Positions 46,871 through 61,634 of a DNA stretch of 64,000 nucleotides are shown in pieces. The notes under the pieces were generated by a model. That model saw only the letters and a program-made list of their open reading frames with translations, had not been told where the DNA came from and made no database searches. Position numbers and translations under genes: made by a program. Numbering within the stretch: position 1 is the stretch's first letter; the number at the start of each line of letters is the position of its first letter. Where the stretch lies: contig JAGOPC010000001.1 of NCBI GenBank assembly GCA_017992195.1, positions 48,143-112,142 on the forward strand, given 5' to 3'. The DNA comes from Patescibacteria group bacterium (GTDB lineage: Bacteria > Patescibacteriota > Gracilibacteria > Absconditabacterales > Absconditicoccaceae).

Positions 46871-47968
46871 CTAACCGAAAAACTTTCTCTGCGCCTTTTC
46901 TGATATGTTCTTTCTATCAAACCTCATACTTACAAATTTCTCAAATCATTCATTTAACGTCTTATCATCTTTCTCGCTTACTACATATCCATTACTCTCG
47001 TCAACAAAGTATTCGGTCGCTCATCACTTGTAGCCAAAGACCGGCACGCCGCAGCAGAGGGCTTCCGCGGTTCCTATACCAAATGATTCCTTTGCGAGAT
47101 TGATATACCCGCGCGCGTGCTGCAGTAACTTCTTCTTCTCTTCCACATCATCCACGCGTCCGGTAAACACTACGGTCGGTCCTGCGATCGTCTGTGCATA
47201 TCCCATATCCGGTCCATCACCCACGATAATAATATGTTGCTTCACCGCATTAAACAAACGGATGATCTTATCTATCTCTCTCACGTATTTTACTATTCTT
47301 CACACAAACAAAAAGTACCCGTGAATCTCGTCGGTGATCATACTTCCATTGAACGCCTTATCAACGGGCGGATACCATACCTCTCATTTCAATCCATACA
47401 TTTTTTCTCAAAGCTTCTGCGTATACTCACTATTGAAAAAAACTTTATTGTAGGTTCTTTTCTTTTTATCCCGCGGACGTAAAAACTGCGCAGCGAACAT
47501 ATAGAGTTGTTTGATTGGAAATCACACCTTCTGGATGTTCTCCTTGTAGTTCTCTCGTATATACTGCATGGGAGAGTGTAAATAGAGCGTTGTTGGAGCA
47601 ATATGTGTGTTGATGTTTTTGACCGCCGCAAAAGAAGAAATAATAATGTTAGATGGATTATATTTTTTTATTTTGCGAGAAAGTCTTCGCGTGAGAAGCG
47701 GAAATCGAAACATTAAGTTTCTGTATTCGAAAAGTGTGGAGAGCAAAAAAAACTTTCTGGTGTTACAGATGATGAACCACTTGTTGAGCCGGCGGGGTAG
47801 AGCAGTAACGATGCGATAGGTCTTGTCGTCCACGCGCCGCCGAGTCTGTTTACTATAATATGAAAAGATCGCTCACTCATCGTGAGTATCTCTGCGAATC
47901 AGCTCTCTTAGCACAGCTTCAGCGCCTCCCTCGTGTGCTATTCGGTCGTGTACGAATGCGGTTTTCAT
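46871..47968 (-). CDS. Glycosyltransferase family 4
   Basis: 365 residues with eight TGA codons, including a consecutive pair (FGYK-GG-ATEYF). GT-B fold: N-terminal AFVHDRIAHEGGAEAV, a central YFLFVG-R-motif, and the donor-binding EX7E region AKESFGIGTAEALCCGVPVFGYKGG (cut). It transfers a sugar onto an acceptor such as a lipid carrier or surface glycan. Without UGA = Gly it falls into five fragments. Ends in TAG. Confidence 0.92.
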
Positions 47969-48275
47969 TGCGCACACATTACGGAGTGAGTCTGAAATTG
48001 CAAATTAAAAATTGAAAACAGTAAAAATAAAAACATGAAATGAAAAAGTTTGAGAAAATAATATCAAAAATGGTAGATGAAGAGCAGAAACTCTCAACAT
48101 TCTTTTCACAATAACATGGTCAGAACCCGAACGGCGAGGTAGTACGTATGCTTACGCTGTATGTAAAAAGTATAAAATGCACTTGCATTCATGGGTAACT
48201 TTCGTATCTTTTCCTTTACTGCTTCAGGCAGAAAGTGGAACATTAACAGATGGACATATCATATTTTTAAGAGAC
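47969..48275 (+). promoter_or_regulatory. Upstream region of the rRNA genes
   Basis: No convincing protein of normal length. A TATAAA at 48172-48177 with a poor -35 (TGCTTA, 16 bp upstream) is a possible rRNA promoter. A 25-codon frame from the ATG at 48046 (MKKFEKIISKMV) could be noise. The last bases (TTTTAAGAGACGACAAG) pair with the sequence after the 23S gene, forming a processing stem. Confidence 0.35.
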
Positions 48276-51229
<2,954 letters not shown>

Positions 51230-51278
51230 TTTTAAAAATATGATATGTTTATCTGGAGATGAAACGCTTCACCTACCA

Positions 51279-51397
<119 letters not shown>

Positions 51398-51496
51398 TTG
51401 GTAGGTACGGCCCTACCACGAACAAATGTCAGGTTATTGTATCTGACATGAACATTCACAGCTAATAGCATAGCAAAGAGAGTAAGTCAGGATCTT

Positions 51497-52988
<1,492 letters not shown>

Positions 52989-53037
52989 ACAGAACAATGG
53001 AGATATAACCATTCAAAAAAATTATCATTACCAACGA

Positions 53038-53052
53038 GTAGAATCATTCTAC
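53038..53052 (+). other. Short hairpin after 16S
   Basis: GTAGAA-TCA-TTCTAC, 50 bp after the 16S end. Possibly an rRNA processing or termination element; no T run. Confidence 0.4.
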
Positions 53053-53106
53053 GACATAATGCCGATTCTGGCTTACCTCTTTGCTATACTATTGCTGAAT
53101 GTTCAT

Positions 53107-53120
53107 TTCCAACTTTGGAA
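53107..53120 (+). repeat. Palindrome TTCCAA-CT-TTGGAA
   Basis: Shared with the palindrome at 30562 (15 of 16 bases including the following TG). A TATACT at 53085-53090 lies upstream, without a good -35. Confidence 0.5.
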
Positions 53121-53128
53121 TGGATAAG

Positions 53129-53154
53129 ACCTGCTATCAACTGGCAGGTTTTTT
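53129..53154 (+). terminator. Intrinsic terminator
   Basis: Stem ACCTGC (53129-53134) with GCAGGT (53144-53149), 9-nt loop, then six T in a row. It may end the rRNA transcript or a short RNA starting near 53097. Confidence 0.8.
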
Positions 53155-53178
53155 CTGTATACAAAAAACACAGATCAT

Positions 53179-53206
53179 TTGACAAGTATTTTATTATCTT
53201 TATAAT
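53179..53206 (+). promoter_or_regulatory. Consensus promoter for the lipoprotein gene
   Basis: TTGACA (53179-53184), 16 bp, TATAAT (53201-53206), 37 bp before the ATG. Confidence 0.85.
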
Positions 53207-53242
53207 ATAGATATATATTTATTTATCCTTCGTGCCACCACT

Positions 53243-53758
53243 ATGAATATTATGCAAAGTATCAAAAAGGCAGGTGAAAAGGTTATTTCTACAGCAAAAA
53301 AGCCTATTCTTGTGGCTGGTACAGTACTTGCGTTGTCAGGTTCGCTGCAATCATGTGACAATCTCAGTCCCGAAGGGCAGTATTCATGAACGGAAGAGGA
53401 CAAGATAGCACTTATAAAAACAAAGAATAAATTTGACTCTTCCTTTCAGAGAATTATGACTTTGCCCTGAAATGACTACAGTAAGGGAATCGCTATACAA
53501 TGAGAAAAGAATGAACTTACAAATGAAACATTTACGATTACAAAAGACCCAAACTCTCTTGCGGGTGTGTTCATCTCTGAGAATCTTAACGGTCAAAAAA
53601 CAGTAACATACTATGTAGTGTGTGGAAGGGTAGAGAAACTTCTATATCCTAATGGTCATGAACAAATTCTTTGAAACGCTAAGGAGGCGCAGAAAATATA
53701 TGGTCATCTCAATCGGGCAATTCACAGTACTTTAGATAGTACAGATGCTTCTCACTAA
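53243..53758 (+). CDS. Predicted lipoprotein
   Basis: 171 residues across four TGA codons. The N-terminus is basic (MQSIKKAGEKVISTAKKP), then a hydrophobic stretch ILVAGTVLALSG and a lipobox-like LQS-C at about residue 40, so it is exported and probably lipid-anchored; the n-region is unusually long. The mature part is charged and small and not recognised. Ends in TAA. Single-gene unit with promoter and terminator, just after the rRNA genes. Confidence 0.75.
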
Positions 53759-53780
53759 GAGATAGAAATTACTTTACAAG

Positions 53781-53804
53781 AACCTGCTGAAATGCAGGTT
53801 TTTT
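53781..53804 (+). terminator. Intrinsic terminator
   Basis: AACCTGC-TGAAAT-GCAGGTT (53781-53800) followed by TTTT. Its stem resembles hairpins at 43352 and 53129. Confidence 0.8.
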
Positions 53805-53811
53805 GGTATAT

Positions 53812-53842
53812 AAAAAACTGATCCCATACATAATGGGGATCA
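53812..53842 (-). terminator. Intrinsic terminator whose stem includes a UGA codon
   Basis: Minus-strand TGATCCC (53842-53836) pairs with GGGATCA (53825-53819), followed by G and six T (53817-53812). The first three stem bases are the TGA that ends the frame of the gene at 53840. Confidence 0.82.
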
Positions 53843-54190
53843 GGCTGCAAAATGTAATTGGGCTACGGTCAGATGTTGTTGATATGCTTCCATACTGGCG
53901 TGAAGCGCTTTGTATTCTTCAGCAGTAGCTTTCTCTTCATCAAATTCCATTATCCATTTCTTTAAATCGTCGTCCCATTTAGTAATCTCAATGAGAAAGA
54001 CAATGGTGTGGAAATAACCGCGATCAATAGTGTAGTAGTTGAGATTACCTTTCAGAAATCCTTTGGTCTCTTCGAGGATCTTTACTATGTACTTTTTAAA
54101 GGCAGTATCGCCTTTAGATATTTTTTGGAGCCAGAGCATTACAAAGCTCAGTTCCTTTTGCATTTCATTTTGTTGTGCCATTATGCTCAT
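53840..54190 (-). CDS. Hypothetical helical protein ending at UGA
   Basis: 116 residues from the ATG at 54190 (or 54181) to TGA at 53840-53842. Helical, rich in Lys, Glu, Gln and aromatic residues, two short helices of amphipathic type (MQKELSFVMLWLQKISKG), no membrane segment. Family not recognised. No internal TGA. The TGA is the start of the terminator stem. Read as Gly, the frame would go on to a TAA about 60 bp later, beyond the T run. Single-gene unit with its own promoter. Confidence 0.62.
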   Translation of the reverse strand: MSIMAQQNEMQKELSFVMLWLQKISKGDTAFKKYIVKILEETKGFLKGNLNYYTIDRGYFHTIVFLIEITKWDDDLKKWIMEFDEEKATAEEYKALHASMEAYQQHLTVAQLHFAA

Positions 54191-54217
54191 ACGGGGCTTC
54201 GCTTTTGATGTACGAAA

Positions 54218-54245
54218 ATTTTAGTGAAGCGTTAGATTAAATCAA
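54218..54245 (-). promoter_or_regulatory. Promoter, minus strand
   Basis: TTGATT (54245-54240), 16 bp, TAAAAT (54223-54218), 28 bp before the ATG at 54190. Confidence 0.55.
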
Positions 54246-54280
54246 TAAGATCGTCTCTGTAATGCTGACCACAAAAGCAA

Positions 54281-54308
54281 TTGACATACTCTGTTTGGTA
54301 GATATAAT
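54281..54308 (+). promoter_or_regulatory. Consensus promoter for the MaoC-like gene
   Basis: TTGACA (54281-54286), 16 bp, TATAAT (54303-54308), 28 bp before the ATG. Confidence 0.85.
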
Positions 54309-54336
54309 GAGCGTCTAACAAAAAAACTTGGACTAT

Positions 54337-55083
54337 ATGGAACACATATCTCAGTACATCCCGTTTATTGCTATTCTTCTGATCTTTGCCCTCATTATCG
54401 CCGTTATGATTAAGGTGGCTAAGCCTCCTGACATAATGTTCGATACCTATGAGGATGTATCAAAGCTGGAGATAGGTGCCGTCTATACCCTTAAACAGAA
54501 GCGCGCAAGATATTGGTGGACATTGCTCTTTGGGATAACTACAGGTGATCTCAATCCGATGCACATCAATTACTTTGGCGCTAAGCGCTATAAGTCACAT
54601 TTAGGAGGACTGGCTCGTCATGGAGTCTCAATGCTTGCCGACTGTGAAGCGCAGGTGTTTAAAATCTTTGGCATAACAGCTCCCACCGAGATCATTGCTC
54701 TGGGCTATGATAACATACGTTATTTTGCTCCATGCAACATAGGTACTCGATTTACTTACACTTATACCTTAGAGGAGTCCATTCTCAAAAATAATAAGGT
54801 TCGAGTGAAATGGCTCTTACAAGCCAAGGATAGTAAGGGAGTATTACTTATGGAAGGACACTGGAAGATCATGTATGCGCCAGTAGAAGTAAATGAAAAC
54901 TATGGCAGGTTATTGAATCGTATCGGTAATATATTCCTTGTGGCGGTAGGAATATACGTACTTCTTGCCACTGCCGCATGGATATTTGCCATGATATACA
55001 ACCTCATAGCTCCTCACGCTGGTTGGCCATTGATCCATTTTTTTGACAACTTGGGTGATTCAGAGATCGGTGTAAGTTGTTGA
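54337..55083 (+). CDS. MaoC-like dehydratase-domain membrane protein ending at UGA
   Basis: 248 residues to a TGA at 55081-55083. N-terminal membrane helix (YIPFIAILLIFALIIAVMI), then a hot-dog domain with the hydratase motif TGDLNPMHINYFGAKRY (Asp and His of R-specific enoyl hydratases) and GGLARHGV, and a last membrane helix region (FLVAVGIYVLLATAAWIFA). The MaoC fold hydrates enoyl-CoA; two flanking helices are unusual and the CoA context is absent here. About 18 Gly, none UGA. A terminator follows 20 bp after the TGA. An earlier in-frame TTG at 54328 is unlikely. Confidence 0.75.
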   Translation: MEHISQYIPFIAILLIFALIIAVMIKVAKPPDIMFDTYEDVSKLEIGAVYTLKQKRARYWWTLLFGITTGDLNPMHINYFGAKRYKSHLGGLARHGVSMLADCEAQVFKIFGITAPTEIIALGYDNIRYFAPCNIGTRFTYTYTLEESILKNNKVRVKWLLQAKDSKGVLLMEGHWKIMYAPVEVNENYGRLLNRIGNIFLVAVGIYVLLATAAWIFAMIYNLIAPHAGWPLIHFFDNLGDSEIGVSC

Positions 55084-55102
55084 GGAAGATGTTCACGAGT
55101 AC

Positions 55103-55130
55103 GTCAGTTGGGTTTCCGACTGATTTTTTT
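55103..55130 (+). terminator. Intrinsic terminator
   Basis: Stem TCAGTTGG (55103-55110) with TCCGACTGA-type partner (one G-U pair, loop GTTT), followed by seven T. The stop codon of the convergent PrsW-like gene sits in the T run. Confidence 0.72.
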
Positions 55131-55947
55131 ATTTCTTCAAATACAATCTATCAGACTTGTACAAAAAATAACTTAATACAAAATAACCAATAACTATTAA
55201 AACCGCGGTGATGATTGGGTTTTGGTAGCTTATAAAGGCATTATATGCTCGGTGTAATCCCATTCAGATGAGGAACGCCAGGAAATATCGGATGGCGCTT
55301 TTTTCGCCACGTTTCATGATCAGATAGGCGATCGTGCCGGTGAATATGATGTGCATAATGACGGTGGTAAGATTTCTGGAGATCGCTAAGCCGATAGAAG
55401 GATCGCGGAATAGGTAGACGATATTTTCAATAAGGGCAAATCAGACTGCCGAAAGGATCGCGAAGAGGAGGAGGTCTTTGGGACTGAGTTTGTATTGAGC
55501 AAAAAAGCTTTGTCCAACGCTGAGTTTGAGGAACTCTTCGGCGCCGGCGATACAGAGGAAGTAGAGCAACGCTCAGACAGGAAGCGTGATAACGCCGGCG
55601 ACGACACAGGCTGCGAGCGCGATGAAGACGATACTTCGCACAAATAACTTATGTCAGAGCGAAATCTTTCTACCGAAGAACGCGAGCAGCAGACCGATAG
55701 CTCCGACGTAACAGACGAGAAGCGTGATCGCTTGTCGTGAAAGAGAACGAAAACTAAATCATCAAAAATTACTATAGTCCAGGATCGTAGGATACAAGAG
55801 CATTCCGAGGCTACTAATCCCTCACATTACAGCTACGAGAATGAATATGACCCACTTGTTGCGCTTTCGGTGAAACATGTTCTGGAAGAGCCAGAGCCGA
55901 AAATTTAAAGCGAGGAGATTAATCAAAATTGCAATGATGTAATTCAT
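55129..55947 (-). CDS. PrsW-like intramembrane metalloprotease
   Basis: 272 residues with seven TGA codons. About eight membrane segments. The family motifs are visible: GAEEFLKLSVG (EExxK), FALIENIVYL (conserved E-N), VIMHIIFTG and MGLHRAYNAF (conserved His). PrsW proteases cleave membrane proteins such as anti-sigma factors; here the substrate is unknown. The start is the ATG at 55947. Ends in TAA inside the T run of the opposing terminator. Confidence 0.85.
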
Positions 55948-56012
55948 ACGAGAATATCTTTGAGTTATGATCTATGAGTTGTTAATTATTGGTATATGTA
56001 TATATATAAGAA

Positions 56013-56522
56013 ATGGAAATCAAAGTCTATACAGATGGAAGTAGTTTGGGAAATCCGGGGCAAGGTGGTCGGGGAGCGATAATTATGGTTGATGGAAAAA
56101 AGAAAGCGCTTTCAGGTGGTGAACCGTTGACGACTAATAATAGGATGGAGCTTTTGGCGGTGATCGAAGTGCTCAAATATTTTCTTATTAAGAATGCGCC
56201 GAAGGACAATATTCACTTCTATGTGGATAGTAAATATGTAAAAGATGGCGTGGAAAGGTTGAAGGGATGGGTGCAGAGAGGACGAAGACTGATGAATAAA
56301 AAGCCAGTCGCAAACAGGGATCTTCGAGAGGAGATGTATGTGCTGTTGCCAAGTTTCACATTGCAGCGACATCGGGTGAAAGGGCACGCGCAGGATGAGA
56401 TTAACAATAAGGTGGATAAACTGGCGCGTAGTGCTGCTGAGAAACAACCTATTATTGCCATGCCGGTGAAGGAGAAACATGTGATAGAAAAAGTGCGCGG
56501 GCAGATGGGATTGTTTGGATAA
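56013..56522 (+). CDS. rnhA: Ribonuclease HI
   Basis: 169 residues. Catalytic residues are visible: YTDGSSLGNPG (Asp), NNRMELLAVIE (Glu), YVDSKYV (Asp) and VKGHAQDEINNKVDKLAR (His, Asp). It degrades RNA in RNA-DNA hybrids. A C-terminal tail of about 30 residues is added. No TGA; ends in TAA. Confidence 0.95.
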   Translation: MEIKVYTDGSSLGNPGQGGRGAIIMVDGKKKALSGGEPLTTNNRMELLAVIEVLKYFLIKNAPKDNIHFYVDSKYVKDGVERLKGWVQRGRRLMNKKPVANRDLREEMYVLLPSFTLQRHRVKGHAQDEINNKVDKLARSAAEKQPIIAMPVKEKHVIEKVRGQMGLFG

Positions 56523-56593
56523 AAGGGTAAGTATGGTTGGGAAACATGAGATGAAGAGGTTGTTATTTGAAATATAATTTGTAGAGTGGAGGT

Positions 56594-57064
56594 ATGGTTA
56601 CAATAAGTTATATCGGACGAATAATCGGGTTTATTGTTTTTATTCTTTTTCTTGCGCTGATCATGAAAAATAGATTTACGTTACTTAAGTTTTACCTGAC
56701 TGTTGTGTCGCTTGTTGGAGTGATAGGATTGGCAGTTGGTTATGGTGTTGGTATTTATAATGGTGTGCAGGCTGCAGTGATCTCTGATGAAGAGTATATT
56801 GCGGGGCAGGGCAGATATACGCTTGATGTGTGCAAGCAGCCAAATTATTCGACTGTGAAGCCAAATGAGCAACCTGTGCCTCCGACTGATGAGCAGATCG
56901 CGAAGTGTGAGACAGAGACAAGAGAGTCTCTGATCGTCCAAAGAAACTATACGATGAAGCAAAATGTGATCGGTGGTCTTGTATGGGGAACGCTCGCTTT
57001 GATCCTGTTCGTAGTTCACTATCCGATGTTGATCAAGAAGAGTAGAGAGGAACTTAATGACTAA
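56594..57064 (+). CDS. Hypothetical membrane protein
   Basis: 156 residues. Three membrane helices: IGFIVFILFLALIM, FYLTVVSLVGVIGLAVGYGVG and VIGGLVWGTLALILFVVHY, with an extracytoplasmic loop of about 55 residues containing a Cys pair (DVCKQP, AKCETE). No TGA, ends in TAA. Not recognised. Located 71 bp after rnhA and followed by a terminator. Confidence 0.75.
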   Translation: MVTISYIGRIIGFIVFILFLALIMKNRFTLLKFYLTVVSLVGVIGLAVGYGVGIYNGVQAAVISDEEYIAGQGRYTLDVCKQPNYSTVKPNEQPVPPTDEQIAKCETETRESLIVQRNYTMKQNVIGGLVWGTLALILFVVHYPMLIKKSREELND

Positions 57065-57084
57065 TTATTAATTACCAAAAAGAA

Positions 57085-57114
57085 AAACTCCCTAATAATG
57101 CTGGGAGTTTTTTT
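57085..57114 (+). terminator. Intrinsic terminator, possibly bidirectional
   Basis: AAACTCCC (57085-57092) with GGGAGTTT (57103-57110), 10-nt loop, T run after and A run before. Confidence 0.88.
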
Positions 57115-57122
57115 AGTATCAT

Positions 57123-57734
57123 CTACGCAGCTTTCTTCTTCGCTTTTGGTCTTTCGGTGATAATCTTGTCGATGATGCCGTATTCAAGGGCTTCTTCGGC
57201 CACCATCCGATAATCTCTGTCGGTATCTTTCACAACTTTTTCGAAAGGTTGTCCGGTGTGTTTAGCGATAATATAATTAAGTCTTTCTTTCGTCTTAGTC
57301 ATCTGCTTCGCGATGAGTTCGATCTCAGTTGCCTGTCCGCCGACACCTCCCTGGATGAGTGGCTGGTGGATGAGAACTTCGCCGTTTGGCAAGATAGCTC
57401 TCTTTCATGGCGCTCCGGCCATAAGGAGGAGACTCCCCATACTTGCAGCCATACCAACACAGACGGTTTGTACGTCGCAGTTGATGAATTGCATAGTATC
57501 GTAGATAGCCATACCTGCGGTGATGCTTCCACCAGGTGAGTTGATATACATGATGATATCTTTATCCGGATCTTTTTTTTCAAGGTAGAGGAGCTGTGCG
57601 ATGACAGTACTTGAAAGCCCGTCGGTAATAGGCTCGCAGACAAAAATAATTCTGTCCTCAAGCAGACGAGAGAAAATATCATATGCTCTTTCTCCCTGAG
57701 GAGTCTTGTCGATAATTGTAGGTATGAGTGTCAT
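57123..57734 (-). CDS. clpP: ATP-dependent Clp protease proteolytic subunit
   Basis: 203 residues. Catalytic Ser98 in GMAASMG, His123 in [21 protein letters not shown] has its Gly as TGA (57402-57404). The start is the ATG at 57734, giving [30 protein letters not shown] (cut); the frame is open upstream but not protein-like. The tail is Lys/Ala-rich (RPKAKKKAA). Forms the two-ring protease with ClpX or ClpA/C. Ends in TAG. Confidence 0.96.
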
Positions 57735-57816
57735 ATGTCGCGCGAAAAGTGCTAAATATGCCCTACTTATAGTAAAATTTGCTTGCAATTACAAGAGCGA
57801 TTGCGCATAAGTGGAT

Positions 57817-58992
57817 ATGAAAAAGAAAGCGTTTACGATAGCTGAGATGGTACTAGCACTAGTTGTTTTTGGTATTCTTTTTTCGGCAGTCATGACCATC
57901 TATGTAAGGATGATCAATGTGAAAAGAGAATTTGATGCGAGAAATTATCTTCTTAGCACGACCTATACGATGCTTGAGAAGATGAATATTCTTCTTAAAG
58001 ACTACACCATCGACTATGAAGAGTATTTCAACAGGAGGATGTATGGGTGTTCGGCGGCCGGGCTGATGACAGGCTGGAATCAGTGAACCACCTGATATTG
58101 TTCTCTGTTTGATGGCTATGGTAACATGAATCCGACGACAACCCTGTCCTCTCGGTGAGCGACTGTGACCGATACAGGCCGGCATTTGCTCTACAACTGC
58201 TCGAGTGTGGCGGCATACATAGACGATGCTAATTACTCATACGTAAGTAATGTCTGAGATGTGCTGACGGGCGATGGCTGTATGGCCATCAGTGAGCCAC
58301 AGTCATTTGGTGAGTACAGGCAGCAGTTCATCGATGTAAAAGATAATGCGGATGAGTCTCCTTCAACGATAGGCGATGATGACGATACTGATCTGGGAAA
58401 GGGGCCGGTTGCGATCCCTGACAATGAAAATATTCCCGAGCTCTATCTGATCTCGAAAGATAAAAAATCGAGACTGTTCCTGAGAAGAAAACTCGTGCAG
58501 GAGGTTGATAGCGATGGTAACGGTACGTTCGATCCATACGATAGGCTTTATATCGTGCAGATGTTACAACTCAGAGGATTCGACGCCGGTGTCAAACACA
58601 CCTTTGATGCTACTGATCCTGAAAATCAGCACATGTATGATGGACAGATCGATGCACGAGCGTGCGACTATGAAAAATGATTTCTCTGTCACGGTACGGG
58701 AGTCAACGATGCTATCTACAGTGGCTATCATCTTCCGGCAGACGCAGAGGACGGGCGGGTAAATCTTTTCGGCAGCGACATTACTGTCGGTAAGCGAAAT
58801 CTCCAGATCTACCCAGCAAAAGATCCTGTCTATGCCTGGGCTGAAAATGATCAACAGATCAATCCCTACATAAGAATTTTCCTTTCTACCTATCTTTACG
58901 CGCCGGCGCGGATAACGAAGATTGATATCAAAACGTTCAAAGATATTTTCTATGATCTTCAAACGACATTTAATATTAAAACTAATTATTAA
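57817..58992 (+). CDS. Prepilin-like protein
   Basis: 391 residues across four TGA codons. A type IV pilin-like N-terminus MKKKAFTIAEMVLALVVFGI followed by ILFSAVMTIYVRM: a cleavage site before a Phe-x-x-x-Glu helix start (F-T-I-A-E), where the usual preceding Gly is replaced by Ala (KKKA-FTIAE). The rest is a long extracytoplasmic domain with Asp-rich patches (STIGDDDDTDLG; DSDGNGTFDPYD, a calcium-loop-like repeat) and several Cys. Minor pilin or adhesin is plausible. The start may also be GTG at 57811. Ends in TAA 2 bp before the next gene. Confidence 0.78.
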
Positions 58993-58994
58993 TA

Positions 58995-60017
58995 ATGAAA
59001 TACTTCCGCGGTAGCTTATACTTTTCCGCTATCTGCTTGGTAACGGCATTTGTGCTCGGATTCATGCAGGATGGTTGGATGACGTGATGGGCAACATTAT
59101 TTATTGTTTTTGTGTTGTGAATATTAGAAATATCTCTTTCGTTTGATAACGCTGTTGTCAATGTTTCGACGCTTAAAACAATGACTCCTGTGCGAAGAAA
59201 AAGGTTTCTTACACGAGGAATTCTTATAGCAGTGGTGGGTATGAGAATTATTTTCCCCGTACTTATCGTGGCTATTTTTGGAAATATCTCTCCGTGGGAG
59301 GCAGTCTCTCTGGTGCTGAATGATCATGCTCGCTATGGTGAGATACTAGCTTCGTCGCATGTGGCTATTGCGTGATTTGGCGGAGCGTTCCTTATGATGG
59401 TCGGACTTGCATTTTTTCTCAATAAGGAAAAAGAGCATCATCGGCTGCGTCGTCTTGAAAAAAGCTTGACGAAGCTTGGAAAAATAGAGGCGGTAGAAGC
59501 CGCGTGTGTGCTTATTATGCTGGAGCTTTTCAGTTACCTGCTTCCTGCATGATCGGCTCATCAGTTCTTCATAAGCGGAGTGCGAGGAGTGGTCACCTAT
59601 ATTATAGTCAATGGGTTAAGCTCTATGATAGGAATATCATGAGAATCAACAACTAATGCTGTCGTCAAATCGGGGCTTGTTTCCTTCTTGTATTTAGAGC
59701 TTCTTGATGCTTCGTTCTCACTCGATGGTGTGATATGAGCGTTCGCGCTTTCTCAAAACATTTTTGTGATTGCTCTTGGTCTTGGTATTGGAGCATATTT
59801 CGTGCGTAGTATCACCATATATTTGTACGAAAAGTGAACGATCTCTCAGTATCGTTATCTTGAGCATGGCGCATTTTATGCGATCATCGCACTTGCTGTC
59901 ATGATGTATATCAGTGCTATTCATCATGTTTCTGAGGTCGTTACATGACTTATCGGAGCAGTGTTGATCGTTCTTTCAGTGTGGAGTTCGATAAGAGCAG
60001 AGAAGAAAGGTAAATAA
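58995..60017 (+). CDS. DUF475 / TerC superfamily membrane protein
   Basis: 340 residues with eight TGA codons. About nine membrane segments; the signature LEISLSFDNAVVN then RRKRFLTRGILIAVVGMRIIFPVLI (cut) and a second FSLDGVIGAFALS match DUF475, a family related to TerC (tellurium resistance, metal efflux). Acidic residues in the helices could bind metal. Ends in TAA. Begins 2 bp after the prepilin-like gene, so they are probably co-transcribed. Confidence 0.85.
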
Positions 60018-60048
60018 TTAAAAAGTAAAAATATAAAATTGAAAATTA

Positions 60049-61542
60049 TTAGTTGAGAAATTTATTCTTGATAGTATTTCACACAACTTTTCCGACAGAA
60101 AACCCATATCTTTCTCGTTTTAATATTGCATACTTATTTTTTGTCGTGATCGTAGCATCTGTATCAAGGTCATATCCGTCGCTATATCTCTGACACTCTT
60201 TTGCCGTGAGCTGAATAGTATTCTTGTTTGCTAAACTACCCAGCATCGTACCCAATCCATGGAGCGGATGTAGCTCCGTATCATTGTGTCGCTTTAGTAC
60301 CGGCACACCGATCTTTTCAACGTAGAGGAGTTCATGAATGCTCATATAGTGTGGAGATACTAAGTACACCTGCTTGCTTGTTGATGCAAAGAAATGTTTT
60401 GCTGGATCGACACTGATTCCATAGTCCTCAAGCAACATCTTTGCGATCTTTTTTTGTAAGTTGTCGGAGATGTCAAAATTATTTGTTCTCTGGGAATCTT
60501 TTTTTAGTTTTTTTCTGTGCTGATTTTTCCCTGTTGTATTTGTATCGGTTGTGCTGCTTTCATGAGATGAAAGCTTTCTGATCTTTGCGATGAAAAATCA
60601 GCCCGTATGCTGACGATGAGGCCAGAAGCGCGCGACTTTTTCAGCGTCGGATCTGCTCAATAGCCCCTCATTGTCCCATTGTGTTAGTCCTGCTGATTTG
60701 CTGGTAATTTCAACCGGTTCAAGCTCTATGGCGCCGCCATATTCTTGTAGTACTTTCGTGATCACTCATTCGTTCTCTCGCGGATTGAGTGTACAGGTTG
60801 CATAGACGATCGTTCCTCATGGCTTACATGTGTTTATCGCTGAGACCAGAAGCAAGTATTGGAGTCTCGCTATCTTTTGTACATCTTCTTCTCTCCGCCA
60901 TCTTGTTGCGGCGTCAGATTTAAATCACGTTCACTCTCCCGAACATGGGGCATCAAGCAACACCTTATCAAAAAAATCAGGCAACAGATTTCAAAACTCT
61001 ATTCCGTCCAATTGCGTGATGGCTGTGTTATAACAGCCTGTCCTATTGAGATTACTTTGCAGAGCTATGATTCTCGATCAGCTGACCTCATTGCTGACGA
61101 CCAGTCAAGGATGACTTATATCGTTCGTATGTGGGATATGTGACGTAAGAAGTTTATCGGCTATCTGTGTCGACTTTCCGCCAGGAGCGGCGCACATGTC
61201 GAGAATTGTATCTCAGGCCTGCACATTAAGACTACCTACAGCAAGCGATGCTGCGACCTCCTGGATGTAGAAAAACCCCGCAGTATGCAGCCAATGTTTA
61301 CCCAATGCAAGCGAGTCATTGGATCTGCTGATGTACCGACTGTCATTGTCTCTAGTGAATGGCGGAGGCGTAAGCGTCCGGCCTTCTCATTTCGTATACT
61401 CAGTAAATGCCTCCACGCTGATCGCATGTTCGATGATCTTGATACTCTTTGGCAGAAATTCACGATAACAAGAAAAAAACGCTTCACGTTCCGTAGCGTC
61501 CGGCAGGAGTTTCTCTATAAGCTGTTTGTAGTTATCGTGCAT
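60049..61542 (-). CDS. RsmF/RsmB-like RNA (cytosine-C5)-methyltransferase
   Basis: 497 residues with about eleven TGA codons. NOL1/NOP2/Sun catalytic domain: LDMCAAPGGKSTQIA (SAM), LLDAPCSGEGTGF (catalytic Cys and PC motif, two Gly as TGA), VYATCTLNPRENE (second Cys). The C-terminal region (from about residue 370) resembles the PUA-like end of RsmF, with a HPLHG-type segment. It methylates a cytosine of 16S rRNA or a tRNA; exact site unknown. The start is the ATG at 61542. Ends in TAA. Confidence 0.9.
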
Positions 61543-61634
61543 AGGGAGAGTATAAAAAACCACACTTCTAAAACAATTCTATTCGTAAAATTGACTTTCC
61601 CGCTAAGAGGAATATACTTAAAACAAGAATTTAT

